Source: Apium graveolens (Eukaryota > Streptophyta > Magnoliopsida > Apiales > Apiaceae). From it: DNA of 64,000 nt. Both the position numbers and the translations under genes were made by a program. Each line of letters begins with the position of its first letter. Position 1 is the stretch's first letter. The notes under the pieces are model-generated. The model saw only the letters and a program-made list of their open reading frames with translations, was not told the origin of the DNA and made no database searches. The stretch spans positions 54,661,751 through 54,725,750 of the forward strand of contig NC_133653.1 of NCBI RefSeq assembly GCF_009905375.1. The letters are read 5' to 3'. This document shows, in pieces, positions 34,207 through 45,355 of this stretch.

Positions 34207-36832
34207 CTCAGATACTTGTTCCAGCATATCAACTTTTGGCTGGACAGGGCAATGAAAATGCAGAAAGGATACTGGATCTGGTGCACACTACTGAATCCAT
34301 GCAAAGAGCAAAGGATGCCATCACAGCCATGCCCTCTACAGCTGGTGATGACATAGATTATGAAACTGGTGGGTCAGCTGAATTCTTTGGTGATAAGGGT
34401 GATGCTAGTGAAGGAGAGTCACTGGACATAGGGGGAGAAGTAGGCCCTAGCTCCAGATCTGGACTGCCATCTTGGGCATTTTCAAAGCAATATGATGAAC
34501 ATTATTTCAAGACAACCCTCATTCAACTCATCAGCCAGACACAATCTGCTCTGCAATCAACAACCAATGCTAGTACCAAGAAGCTCCTACAAGCACACCT
34601 GGCCTCTCTTCAATTACAATAAATCCAAGGTTTTCAACACAGTCATGATGTCTCTTCGATCAAAAATGAGGTTCGGCAACTGAAGAAGGACATTACTGAA
34701 AGATTGGATGCTAAACTTCCAGAAGCTACAATGATTGATATTAAGAAACAACTCAGGAAGAATTCTGATCTTGCTACAAAGATAGATTCCTTGGATACCA
34801 GGATAACTGCAATGGAAGCTTCTCTAACAGCTATACATTCACATCAAGTTTAGCAAACTCAACTGCTACAACAACTAGTGGCTGTTCAATCTTCATCCTC
34901 CACTTTACTTGATGATAACAAAAAGGGGGAGAAAAGCTCAAGTAAGGGTAAGAAAGGCTCAAGTGAGGGGGAGCTATAGCTAAACATACAAGTCAGCAAA
35001 GTGATTGTTCCAACAATTGCTTTCACAAAGCCACCAGCATTGTACAACATTGATCTGATCCAAATAGCAGCTGCTAAGCTTGAGTCAAAGTCACTCTCTA
35101 AAAATCTTGATATTGTAGCTGTGGAGAAGGAACTGGAAGAAAAATGGAGAAAGATTGATGAAGAGATTCAATAAAAGTTTGGGCCAATTCAGAAACCAGA
35201 CAAAGTCTTCAGTCATCACTCTCAAGTCATGAAAATTTCTGTGAATGACATAAGTATGAACTATCTGGAAAAAGGTCAAACTTCCTGCATCAAATCTCCA
35301 AAGAAAGATCTCACTATGAAGGCCAAAAGGAACTACTCTAAGTTCTCAGACAAGAATCCTATGGATTCAGTGTTTGAAACACCTAGGCCAGATGAGAAGA
35401 AGCTGTTGGCTAGGTCAATTACATTTTTCAAGGATCCAACTGATTTGGTGCTTAAAAGAAGAATTGCTTAAATTTACAGAAATGGTAAGGAGATTTGTGT
35501 GGTGGCTGGACACCCACTGTTTGTGGAAGCTAAGAAGGAAGAGAAGGAAAGAATCAGGCTAGAAAAGAAGCAAGCTGCTTTGGATGCTAAGAAGCACAGA
35601 CAAAAGAAGGAGCAAGCTGCTATCTTGGCCAAGCTTCAAGCTGTAAAAACCACAACAGGAACATCTGCTCAACCATCTATAATTACTGAAATTCAACATC
35701 TAAAAATGCAAGATGAACCACAACAGAAAAGAAGATTCAGATACAAAGAAAGGGCCAAAAGGGCCAAAAGGAAATTGGACTTTAATGATGAGGAGATGGA
35801 AGACTACCTTCCCAAAAAGTCGACAACTTCAACTCAAACATCAAAACCCTCAGTGGTATTTGAAGAATTCAAGGTGCTGGATCCAATAAGGAATATACAT
35901 GGTGAGCCCATAATTCCAAAGGATGAGCCAGTGGACTGGGATAGTCTACCAATTCCTGAGCTGAACTTTCCTATCTTCAAGGCAAATAAGACAAAGATTA
36001 GAGCTAGCAAGAAAGTGAAACCAGTGTCTCTCAGATCCAAAGCCATAACCAAATCCCAACCCACAGTCAGCAAGAGAGATCTCATGTACATTTGTGATAT
36101 CAAAGAGTTTTCAGACTTGAATCTCTACTTGGATGAACTGGAAGAAGTAAGAGGAATTGATGTTTACAGACATTTTCCTGAAAGACTGGTATTCAAATAC
36201 AAGGGAGGGAAAGAGATGACATGGCCCCTTCACAAGATTCTTCAAGAAAGCCAATCTGTTCTGATTAAAGTCTACTCATCCTTCAAAAAGAACTTTGGAT
36301 ACAATGTGACTGCAAGAAGAATGGTTCCAAAGAGGATTGAGGAACTAAGGAGTAATAGAGCTAAAGATGCACTTCAAAAAACTCTATCAATTCCCTTCAC
36401 AGGAAAGAGAGTGCATCTAAGGCCCTATTGGCTAATGGAATTCATGGATGACAAAAGTGTTAAAAGATTCTTCAGAATGGAGGACCAGTTGAGTATCTCT
36501 AGCAATGAGACTCTATTGGAAATGCAAAAAATGTTAGATCTCTCAGAAGTTGATGAACTTGAATTCCACAAACAACTCCAGAATCAAATAGAAGAAAACA
36601 ACAGAAAGCTTGGAAATAAATCTAGACAATCAAGGAGATAGATTTATCTGCTCATACTAGAGGAGCATCTTGATAATGATTGTGAGCTATTCTTTGAACA
36701 CTTTGCATTGTTCAATTTTCTGTATTTTGTAGCACTTATTAGTTTTATCTACTACTTTTCAATCTATATGTCTTTGGTGTTTTGTTATCATCAAGTTTAT
36801 CTTAATTTATGGCTACAATTCCAGTAGACATA

Positions 36833-36845
36833 AATTGGGGGAGAT
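36833..36845 (+). other. Polypurine tract of C
   Basis: AATTGGGGGAGAT directly before the TGTTAGG start of the 3' LTR; the site that primes plus-strand DNA synthesis. Confidence 0.85.
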
Positions 36846-37911
36846 TGTTAGGAATATGTTGTGAACTTGATGATAAGTTAAACAAAACACCCTAATAGAT
36901 TTAACTTAGTAAAATTTGTAGCACTTGTCGGATGATTAATTATAGTCCCGACTGATAAAACTTTATAGTCCCGACGGATGACTAATTGACATCCACCGGG
37001 TGAGTAGCTTATGTGCAAATAAGAACTGTAGCACATTTTTGCAAATAACTTTGTATAGATTCCGTAGTAGCTTATGAATCATGTAGACTACTAGTAGATG
37101 TTCATAATAGGTTAATTAATTGTAAATATGAGATGTCTTGTAATTCTGCACAAATGAAATGGAGTCAAGTGATAAATAGCTACCCGACGGATGATCAACA
37201 AGGCTACCCGACGGATGATCAACAAGGCCACCTGACGGATAACAAGCATGTACCCGACGGATGATCAATTCAAATATCTGTTGACAGTGAAACACAGTCA
37301 CATGCGTTGGGTGTTTGCAAAAGGAATGTGGCAGCCTATTTAGAAGGAAAAGGAGAACAAAGAAGCATTACCATTTCCATGCAAGTTATGAAGATTTCAA
37401 AGATGCTGGAATAGAGTAATGAAGTAGCATGGAGTTAGACTTGATAGGTTTTGTTTTATTATCCTGTCTTATTACCATGTAAACTTGGTGATATATAAAC
37501 CAAGTGTAGCAAGTAGAACAATAACAACAACAAGAACTAGAACTAAGCAAACACATTCTCAGAGAAACATTTGTAAGCTGTATTCTATAGCATTTCTCTG
37601 TAAGTTTAGTTGTTCAACTTGTAAGCAGCTGTGAGCTATTCAAAGCTTCACAGAGTTCTCAATTAGATATATATATATATATCTGGTGGATACATTCAAA
37701 TCCACCAGAAAGTTTTAAAGACTTGTGTTTTTATTACTTTGTGTTTGATTTATTTAATCCTTTCATTCCGCACTTTGCAAATCGAACAATATATATATAT
37801 ATATATATATATATGTCGAGTTAGAACTACTTCTTAAAAATCTCAAAAAGAAGCCAGAATTATATTCAACCCCCCATTCTGTAATTCTTGTTGTATTGTT
37901 AGGGAATAACA
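36846..37911 (+). repeat. 3' LTR of C (1066 bp)
   Basis: Matches 23555-24618. Five intact GACGGAT cores remain (36973, 37186, 37210, 37234, 37256); two of the seven in the 5' copy are mutated here. Two TA microsatellites (about 37666-37682 and 37790-37814) differ in length from the 5' copy. Followed by TSD ATAGC (37912-37916). Confidence 0.92.
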
Positions 37912-37916
37912 ATAGC

Positions 37917-38213
37917 CAACCCCGCACCCCAATACCAGAGTGTCAAACATGTGGAAAGAGACACCTTGGAGTATGCAGCCAGGCGAGAGCCCCTCTGAAA
38001 TGCTATAGGTATGACCAAACCGGACACCTTATCAACAACTGCAACCGACCCAGCGTGATATGTTTCCAATGTGGGAAGGTAGGGCATATGAGGAAGGATT
38101 GCCCGACCTTAAAGTCCCCAGCCTCAGGGATGAGCAGAGCTGCATCCAACCGGCCCCCAGCTGTTAGGACCTTCAACATGACCGTCAGGACGCTATCCGG
38201 AACACTGATGTGA
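37917..38213 (+). pseudogene. gag: gag C-terminus of A (zinc knuckles)
   Basis: Resumes the gag of A after element C. Cysteine motifs in order: CQTCGKRHLGVC, a degenerate knuckle CYRYDQTGHLINNC (second Cys replaced by Tyr), and a canonical CX2CX4HX4C knuckle CFQCGKVGHMRKDC. Such knuckles bind and package RNA. It ends at a stop at 38211-38213, overlapping the protease frame by four bases (ATGA-like overlap), which may be a one-base frameshift mutation, since chromoviruses usually encode Gag-Pol in one frame. Confidence 0.85.
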
Positions 38214-38557
38214 TAGGAGGTACCCTTCTATTAAATTCTGAACATGCAAATATCCTATTTGATTCTGGAGCGGCCAAGTCATTTATATCTCAAGATTTTG
38301 CTAAAAAGTTAAAACTTAACGCTGTCCCCTTACGTGAGGTACTACAAGTGGAAATAGCAAACAAAGAAATAATTCCTGTAAATCAAGTACACCCCAAATG
38401 CAAGTTGAAATTAGAAGGGAAAGTCTTCGAGGTTGACTTAATCCCATTTGCCTTGGGAGAATTTGATATTTTCTTAGGAATGGATTGGTTATCCAGAAAT
38501 GGAGCACAAATAGAGTGTGAGCGAAAGAAAGTGAAGGTAAGAGTGCAAAATGGATAG
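38210..38557 (+). CDS. Aspartic protease of A
   Basis: Reads GGTLLLNSEHANILFDSGAA with the DSG active site, and the C-terminal signature FDIFLGMDWLSRNGAQIEC typical of gypsy proteases (LGMDWL). The frame stops at 38555 (TAG); RT follows in another piece. Protease processes Gag-Pol in the particle. The active-site triad and flap region look intact. The ATG at 38210 is an artefact of the shifted frame rather than a real start. Confidence 0.82.
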   Translation: MIGGTLLLNSEHANILFDSGAAKSFISQDFAKKLKLNAVPLREVLQVEIANKEIIPVNQVHPKCKLKLEGKVFEVDLIPFALGEFDIFLGMDWLSRNGAQIECERKKVKVRVQNG

Positions 38558-38563
38558 GAAGTA

Positions 38564-40394
38564 GTGTTCAAATGTCAACGACAGACCCAAAAATTTCTGA
38601 CCATGCTACAGGCAAAGAGATTGTTAAAGAAAGGTTACGAGGCATATTTGGCTTATGTGATGGATACTAAGAAGGAAGTTCCCAACATACAGGACATACC
38701 CATAGTGAATGAATTCGAGGATGTGTTTCTAGAGAACTTACCAGGATTGCCACCCGACAGAGAAATAGAATTTGCTATAGAATTAGCACCAGGGACGGCA
38801 CCAGTGTCCAAGACCCCTTATAGGCTAGCCCCAGTTGAGATGAAGGAACTAGCTTCTCAATTGCAAGAGTTATTAGATAATGGGATGATAAGACCCAGTG
38901 TGTCGCCATGGGGAGCGGTAGTACTGTTCGTAAAGAAAAAGGACGGTAATATGAGATTATGCATAGACTACCGAGAGTTGAATAAGCTGACTATTAAGAA
39001 TAGGTACCCTCTCCCTAGAATTGATGACCTATTCGACCAACTCAAGGGTGTTGTACACTTTTCCAAAATAGATTTGAGGACATGATATCACCAGTTGAAA
39101 ATCAAACCTGAAGATATACCAAAGACTGCTTTCCGTACTAGGTGGACACTATGAGTTCTTAGTCATGTCGTTTGGACTAACCAATGCACCCGTATCCTTT
39201 ATGGATTTGATGAACAAAGTGTTCAAAAAGTACCTAGATATATGTGTGATAGTTTTTATAGATGATATTCTAATCTACTCAGAGACAGAGCAAGAACACG
39301 TAGAACATTTGAGGATAGTCTTAGAAATCTTAAGGAATGAGAAATTATATGCCAAGTTCTCGAAATGCGAGTTTTGCTTAAGGGAAGTTCAGTTCTTAGG
39401 GCATGTGGTGAGTAGCAAAGGAGTTTTAGTTGACCCCAAGATAGAAGCGGTATCCAACTGGGAAAGACCGACTACCCCGACAGAGGTTAGGAGTTTTGTG
39501 GGTTTAGCAGGATATTACCGGAGATTTGTGCAAGACTTTGCTAAGATAGCCGACCCACTGACTAGACTTACCCGTAAAAAGGAAAAGTTCGTATGGACAG
39601 AGAAATGTGAGGAAAGCTTTCAGGAACTAAAAAGGAGACTGGTGTCAGCACCAGTGCTCGCTCTTCCCGATGGAAAGGGAGAATTTATGATATGCAACGA
39701 CGCATCGCATAAAGGACTAGGATGTATGCTTATGCATCACAAAAAGGTTATCGCATATGCCTCTCTGCAGTTGAAGGAGTATGAGATCAAATACCCAACA
39801 CATGATCTAGAATTAGCAGCCATAGTGTTTGCCCTGAAAATTTGGAGGCACTACCTGTACGGTGAGAAATGCGAGATTTACACAGACCATAAGAGCCTCA
39901 AATATATTTTTACTCAGAAAGAACTAAACATGAGACATAGGAGGTGGTTAGAATTGATTAAGGACTACGACTGTGAAATTTTGTATCACCCAGGTAAAGC
40001 CAATGTGGTGGCTGACGCCCTCAGTAGAAAGGAGAGACTCAAAAGGATAATGACATCTGATAAGTTAGTTAAGGAATTCGAAAAGATGGAAATTGATGTG
40101 AGAATAACCGGTAAAGGAACAGAAGGATTATTTGAGATAAAGCTAGTGCCAGAACCGACTGAAAAGATACGATTGTGTAAGGAAAAGAAGATGAGTGAAG
40201 ATAGAGGAACATTGACCGGTAAGGAAGTCAGATGCGAGAAGGACGAAAAAGGGATCATGAGGTATGCATCCCGAATTTGGATTCAAAATATGCAAGAGTT
40301 AAAGGATGAGATGTTGCACGAAGGGCACGACTCCAGATATTCGATCCACCCAGGAAGTACGAAGATGTACCGTGACCTTAAGGGATATTATTGA
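38564..40394 (+). pseudogene. Reverse transcriptase, RNase H and integrase N-terminus of A
   Basis: RT begins with the [16 protein letters not shown] and [17 protein letters not shown] motifs, then [20 protein letters not shown] and FSKIDLR. A stop (39083-39085) and a small deletion-type frameshift near 39145 follow, then MSFGLTNAP, the catalytic [10 protein letters not shown] and [11 protein letters not shown]. RNase H follows from about 39590 ([48 protein letters not shown]). The integrase zinc-finger histidines lie in [14 protein letters not shown]; the frame stops at 40392. Catalytic residues of RT and RNase H are present, so only a few mutations silence this copy. Confidence 0.88.
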
Positions 40395-40403
40395 TGGCCT
40401 AAC

Positions 40404-41121
40404 ATGAAAAGAGAAGTAGCAGAGTGGGTCAGCAAGTGCTTGACATGCCAGAGAGTGAAGGCTGAACATCAGCGACCGAGTGGACTATTACGGCCCCTGG
40501 AAATTCCGGAATGGGAATGGGAGCATATAGCCATGGATTTTGTGACAGACCTACCAAGAACGAAGACCAATCACGATGTCATATGGGTTATCATAGATAG
40601 ACTGACCAAGTCCGCGCACTTCCTACCAATCATTGAAAGATACACCGTAGACAAGGTGGTGGATATTTACTCGAAGGAAATTGTAGTGAGACACGGTGCT
40701 TCTCTTGCTATACGAGACCCAAGGTTTAATTTCCCGATTTTGGAGAAGCTTCCAGGAGTGTGTAGGTACCAGACTGAATATGAGTACCGTTTACCACCCC
40801 CAAACTGATGGGCAAAGCGAAAGGACTATTCAGACCTTAGAAGATATGCTGCGAGTGTGTGCCATCGACTTTAAAGGGAATTGGAATGACCACTTACCCC
40901 TGATTGAATTTGCATACAATAATAGCTATCACGCTAGCATAGGAATGCCTCCATATGAAGCTCTTTACGGAAGGAGATGCCGCTTTCCCCTATGTTGGGA
41001 TGAGGTTGGAGAACACAAGATAATAGGACCCGAGTTAGTCCAGCAAACCAGGGAAATGGTGGGACTCATTAGAAGGAGACTAGTAGCAGCTCAAGACAGA
41101 CAAAAGAAGTACGCCGACTAG
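40404..41121 (+). pseudogene. Integrase core of A
   Basis: CLTCQRVKAEHQ supplies the zinc-finger cysteines; the core begins with MDFVTDLPRT (first catalytic Asp). A frameshift near 40700 joins two frames (40404-40808 and 40696-41121); the segment [11 protein letters not shown] lacks the Ser-Asp of the usual SDRDPRF, so the second catalytic Asp is missing. The third residue lies in [10 protein letters not shown]. Then the [16 protein letters not shown] and [16 protein letters not shown] motifs typical of chromovirus integrase. Inactive copy. Confidence 0.85.
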
Positions 41122-41601
41122 ACCAGAAAAGATAGAGAATATGAATTAGGGGATTCAGTATTGATGTAGGTATCTCCATGGAAAAGAGTAATGAGGTTTG
41201 GAAAGAAAAGGAAGCTGAGTCCCAGATTCATAGGACCCTTTGAAATTTTGAGGAGAATAGGACCTCTAGCTTACGAGCTCGCCTTGCCACCTTATCTGCA
41301 ACAAGTGCACAATGTGTCCCACGTATCAATGTTAAGGAAATACCATGCCGACACGTGACACATGATAGAGTATGAGCAGGTAGATTTACAACCGGACTTG
41401 GCCTACGTCGAGCACCCGGTAAGAGTAATAGACCAAAAAGAACAAGTGCTGAGGAACAAGACTGTGAAGCTGGTTAGAATCTTGTGGAGAAATCAAAATG
41501 TTGAAGAATCAACTTGGGAACTAGAAGAGGCAATGAGGAATTGATATCCCCACCTATTTTCTGAATGATTCCGGGACGGAATCCTTATAAGAGGGGAAGA
41601 C
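41122..41601 (+). pseudogene. Integrase tail and chromodomain of A, with purine tract
   Basis: After a stop at 41119 the frame continues KDREYELGDSVLM, the GPF-type integrase C-terminus (RFIGPFEILRRIGPLAYELA), HNVSHVSMLRKYHAD, then from 41362 the chromodomain-like tail: DLAYVEHPVRVIDQKEQVLR, VRILWRNQNVEESTWELEEA. A YPHLF-like end follows the stop. In Tekay/CRM-type elements this domain directs insertion to heterochromatin by reading histone marks. The region ends with AAGAGGGGAAGAC (41589-41601), the polypurine tract before the 3' LTR. Confidence 0.82.
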
Positions 41602-44600
41602 TATAATAACTCAAAATTTTGAGACTTTGTAAAAATGCTTAATGAATAGTAAACGTGACAAAAGGGGAAAACCTTTTAGCCCACACTATGTTGTGCATGA
41701 GAAATTGAGTTTCGGAGTTGATAACATGATTATACGTACCAAATGAGTGTTTGTAAACGCTATTAGTTTTCAAAAAAATGAACTTTGAAAAACGACCATA
41801 TTTACGAATCATCGAGGATTACGGGAATCACAATATAATTAGGAATTTAAAACCCTACGGATTTATATCCAAGAACAATGCTTCAAAATATAAATAATTA
41901 CAAAAGGATTTACGCCGCGAACCGTTTACGTGAAATTATTACGAAAACGATTAAGCGACCGAACAAACGCGTAAACGATTAAATAAACGTATCATACTAA
42001 CTAACCATGGTATAAAAGTAACCATGGTTACTTTATCAAATAGTAAGCTAAGATTATAGGAATGATTATCTAAGGCTAAGGAATGGTAAGCTAAAGACTA
42101 AAACAACTAGCTTAGCTTGTAACATAGAAAGGCTAGCAAGATTTGTTCCAAGATTTGCCAACATAAATCTAGTTTAGGTTATATACTAGAGAATATACAA
42201 ACATATATCACAAGTATTATTCAAGAAGCACTCAAGAAGCAACACAAAAATCTCTCTCTCCCATTTCTTCTTCTTCATTCGGCCCTAGCAAGAAATGGCG
42301 TGATTCGGTTTGAGCAGCAGATCCTGATGTGATACATCTTCGTAATGAAAATGGAGTGGAAACATAGTCTTTGGCCAGCTTTCTATATTACTGTAGTATA
42401 GTACATAATTTCGATCTATAGAAAATGGAAAATAAAGATATTTGATGGGTGAAATAAATTCAAGAAGATGATATTGAATAGTAAGAATAGTAACTCTTCT
42501 TTGGCTTCTTGATTTTAATGGTTGTTTTAGGTTCCAAAAACCCTACCAAGCACTCCCAAGACTTCACCATCATCAAGAACACATCTCAAGCTCTCAAGAA
42601 AGGTATTAATCTTTGACCCATTCTTACTTAAGGTTTAAGTTCAAAAATCTTTTTGAATATAGCTGTAAACCTAGTTTTGGTGAATGTATTGTTGTTATCT
42701 TGATGTTTAGTTAAGTAGATTTAAGGTTGATGATTGTTGTCTCAGGAACATGATGTTATTGAGAGGAGTTAGTGTGGTGATGATGATATGATGATTGTTT
42801 GTGGTGGTATAAATATTTAAGGCATAAACGAAACTCGGATCGTAACAATAATCTCTCTAAAACGAACAAAACGTAACATTAAGTTTCTGCAGAAAGTCCC
42901 GAAGATATAAACTGTAGTTTCTCAAAACATAACACTTGATTATGATATATAATTTTAAAAGGATCGTTTAGGCGCTTGAATCGCTTGATTCCAATTTACG
43001 GATCAAAAGTTATGGCCGTTTTACTAAAAGTGATTTACGCGACAAAAACTGCTACAAATTATGAACTTTGGTAATAGAAATGACCGACTTAAAAATGTTC
43101 ATAAATCATGAATTTTTTACAGAGAGTGGTAAATATAGTTCCTTAAATTTTATAAAAATTTAAAGTTAAAATAATGATCTTTCAATTTTATAAAAATATC
43201 GGAGTTAAGACCGGGCGATTAGAAAACCGTAGAATCCATAAGCGGAGCCGACGATGAAAATGAAAACGGAAATAAGGTACTTCGAAAAAGGAAGAGACCG
43301 TAATATGAATAAGTACTTAAATAAATAATAAGGGTAATATAAGTTGAGAGGATTCATAATAAGTTGCATATGAGTGCGAGTCGCCGTAAATTAGAACGGG
43401 ACCTAACGAAACGATTTGTGTTTATGGTTATAGATTTCTGAGCGAAACCTAGAGCATCCTCCACCTCGAGATACCCAGGTAAGTTTACGAACCCAACTCC
43501 ATATATTGTTATGTTGTGAACGGATTGATTTATTATCACTTGCATAAATGCCATGCTTTCCATGATACTAAGTAACTGAGTTTTCGCATAATATAGCAAT
43601 GTTGTACGATACGTATATGTCGTAAAATGTTTAACGCCGCCATGAGCGTAATGTATGATTATTAAGACCGAGAGTCGGTCGAGATTTTAACTAAAAACCC
43701 GGGAATCATTCTGGTGATATTTTAGGACAATTAAAGTCCATAGTAGTTACGTTTCAAGGGACTCGACGTCCAATTACGAAACATTAAATACCTCGGACTT
43801 TTAATTAAACGATTTCCAAGTATCGTATTCCCTCAACTATATTTTATTGTTTGAATAATAAATATTAATTAACTATTCATTTATTATAGGAGAAATATTC
43901 TCCAACGATTATCTATTTCAAACCCGATTTATTATTAAAGATTACTTAAATTACTTAAACATAAATTAGTTGAGGAATATCATTCAAATATTCTTTTAAA
44001 GTATAATTATTCGAGGTTTAATTATTTAATGATTAATATTTAATTATTAATTATTTATTAAATGATTCATTATGATTTAAAAATCATAAAACCTGATGAA
44101 AAATACTTTCCGATCTTCGGAAAATCATTCCAATAATTTCAGATCGTCGGAGAATGTTATTTCAACTTATCTTAATATTTTGAATATAGTTTCAAAAGAA
44201 ACTCCCCCTTATTTAATTATCTATTGACAACGGCCAACTCACATCCTTAGTACTTCCTCCGAAAATTTGGGAAGTACGTATATATATATACCCTAATAAG
44301 ATAAGTTGTTTCTATCAACAAGCAAAACGCTTGGGAAAACTTCGATATGGTTCAAGTTCTCGAGATATGATAGAATTTTTTTAAAGGACAAGGAAGGGGT
44401 AGACTCCAGTACTACGTGTACTAGGAAGACTACCAAAGGTACCGCAGGCGAAGGTACTCTCTGTACTCAGGAACTTGTGAAGTATGTATATACCCAAAAT
44501 GGGACACGTAGCCTGAATGCGGCAAGGGTGATAACCGGGATATGAAGGTGTCGTCCTTCTACTAGTAGAAAAGATTACTATTTTCTGTATTACGACTTAT

Positions 44601-45350
44601 CATCGTATACGGTGGCTCCAGTGAATGTCCTATTCTTCCAATTGGAATTGTGATGCAATACCGTAACCCAAGCCTAGGTGCTGGGTTTACCATTAAGGTA
44701 TTCGCAGGATAATAAATCCATTAATGAATTGTTTTCAAAAGAAGGTGTGTAACACCGAGGAAAACTATTTTTAATAAAACGCATTTATCATATATGGCAT
44801 TATACTTGAGTTTATTATACAGTCATTTCATACTGTACATTATTATACCGGGCCATTATAGCTCACACTTGTTTTCTTAAATTGACACAACACAACAGTG
44901 AATCAAGATGCCTATCATGAAACTCACAGCCATAAAATGGGTAGGAAATGGCCAGCTGTTCTATAGGATGTTTGGCGATGTACCATAGGTAGACTGAATA
45001 AACTAGATTGGTTTTCAGTTGTGTTTAGTCCGACTTACTTACAAGTATGACTTATGTAAGATAATGAATAAGAAACGAATATTTGGCCGATGGACTAACC
45101 TTACTTAAATGTTATTTCCCCGGTAAAACTTACTTACTTTTGGGTTGTAATAATTATCACTTTGCGGATTGGTTTACTCTAGCAATGAATGGTTCATTTC
45201 CAAGACAATAACCTATAAGTGTGTGTGTGTGATAAGTGTGGGGTCATAAAGGTGTGAGTATTTATAATTTATGGTACGAGGCAAGTGTTATATAGTATTC
45301 AAGTTGGCGTGGCCTCCTAGATCCCTGACCCCGGATTTTGGGGCGCCACA
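41602..45350 (+). repeat. 3' LTR of A (3749 bp)
   Basis: Starts TATAATAACTC (TG changed to TA) after the purine tract and ends GGCGCCACA before TSD GGGCA (45351-45355). It keeps the 706-bp segment (43250-43955) missing from the 5' LTR and has a different 144-bp block at 42296-42439 where the 5' LTR has 119 unrelated bases. Confidence 0.88.
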
Positions 45351-45355
45351 GGGCA

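Larger units (their letters stand above)
30961..36641 (+). pseudogene. Extra 3' ORF of C (SIRE env-position ORF), interrupted by solo LTR S
   Basis: Begins MAPVVKIMSQTGFIYEKNNF at 30961 and runs, with stops and frameshifts (near 31044, 31182, 31523), to 31710, where S intervenes; it resumes at about 34206 and continues to the stop at 36639-36641. The first part is globular (YSLC.., SDIRRLGLRKEWSYLCD, FFIMLANHLIENIV), like the 'putative plant transposon protein' domain. The later part is helical: Gln/Ser-rich, coiled coil (about 34640-34850), then a Lys/Glu/Ala-rich coiled coil (35530-35640) and a basic stretch. The final 380 codons (35499-36641) are uninterrupted. Called env-like by position; no convincing signal peptide is seen, and it could equally be a nucleic-acid-binding or structural protein. 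Confidence 0.7.
23555..37911 (+). mobile_element. Element C: SIRE-like Ty1/copia retrotransposon (14.4 kb including a nested solo LTR)
   Basis: LTRs 23555-24618 and 36846-37911, tRNA-Met PBS, gag, protease, integrase, RT, RNase H in copia order (INT before RT), then a long extra 3' ORF and a purine tract, bounded by a perfect TSD ATAGC (23550-23554 / 37912-37916). A large ORF between pol and 3' LTR, with a coiled-coil gag extension, defines the SIRE/Maximus lineage. LTRs differ by about 4% by eye. Each ORF has one or more stops, so this copy is inactive. A reverse solo LTR (S) sits in the 3' ORF. Confidence 0.92.
4973..45350 (+). mobile_element. Element A: Tekay-type Ty3/gypsy chromovirus, about 40.4 kb including nested elements
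   Basis: Order: 5' LTR 4973-7973, tRNA-Met PBS, acidic upstream ORF, gag, [elements B and C], gag zinc knuckles, protease, RT, RNase H, integrase, chromodomain-like tail, purine tract, 3' LTR 41602-45350. Domain order PR-RT-RH-INT and the chromodomain-type C-terminus make it a chromovirus; very long LTRs (3.0 and 3.75 kb) fit Tel/Tekay. Without B (with TSD) and C (with TSD) the element is about 12.6 kb. Its LTRs differ by many substitutions and by large blocks, so it is old. Confidence 0.88.

Noticed and set aside
37896..38213. CCHC zinc-finger ORF that could be taken for a host gene
   Set aside because: The first residues come from the LTR of C; after the TSD it continues the gag of A in frame and leads straight into protease.
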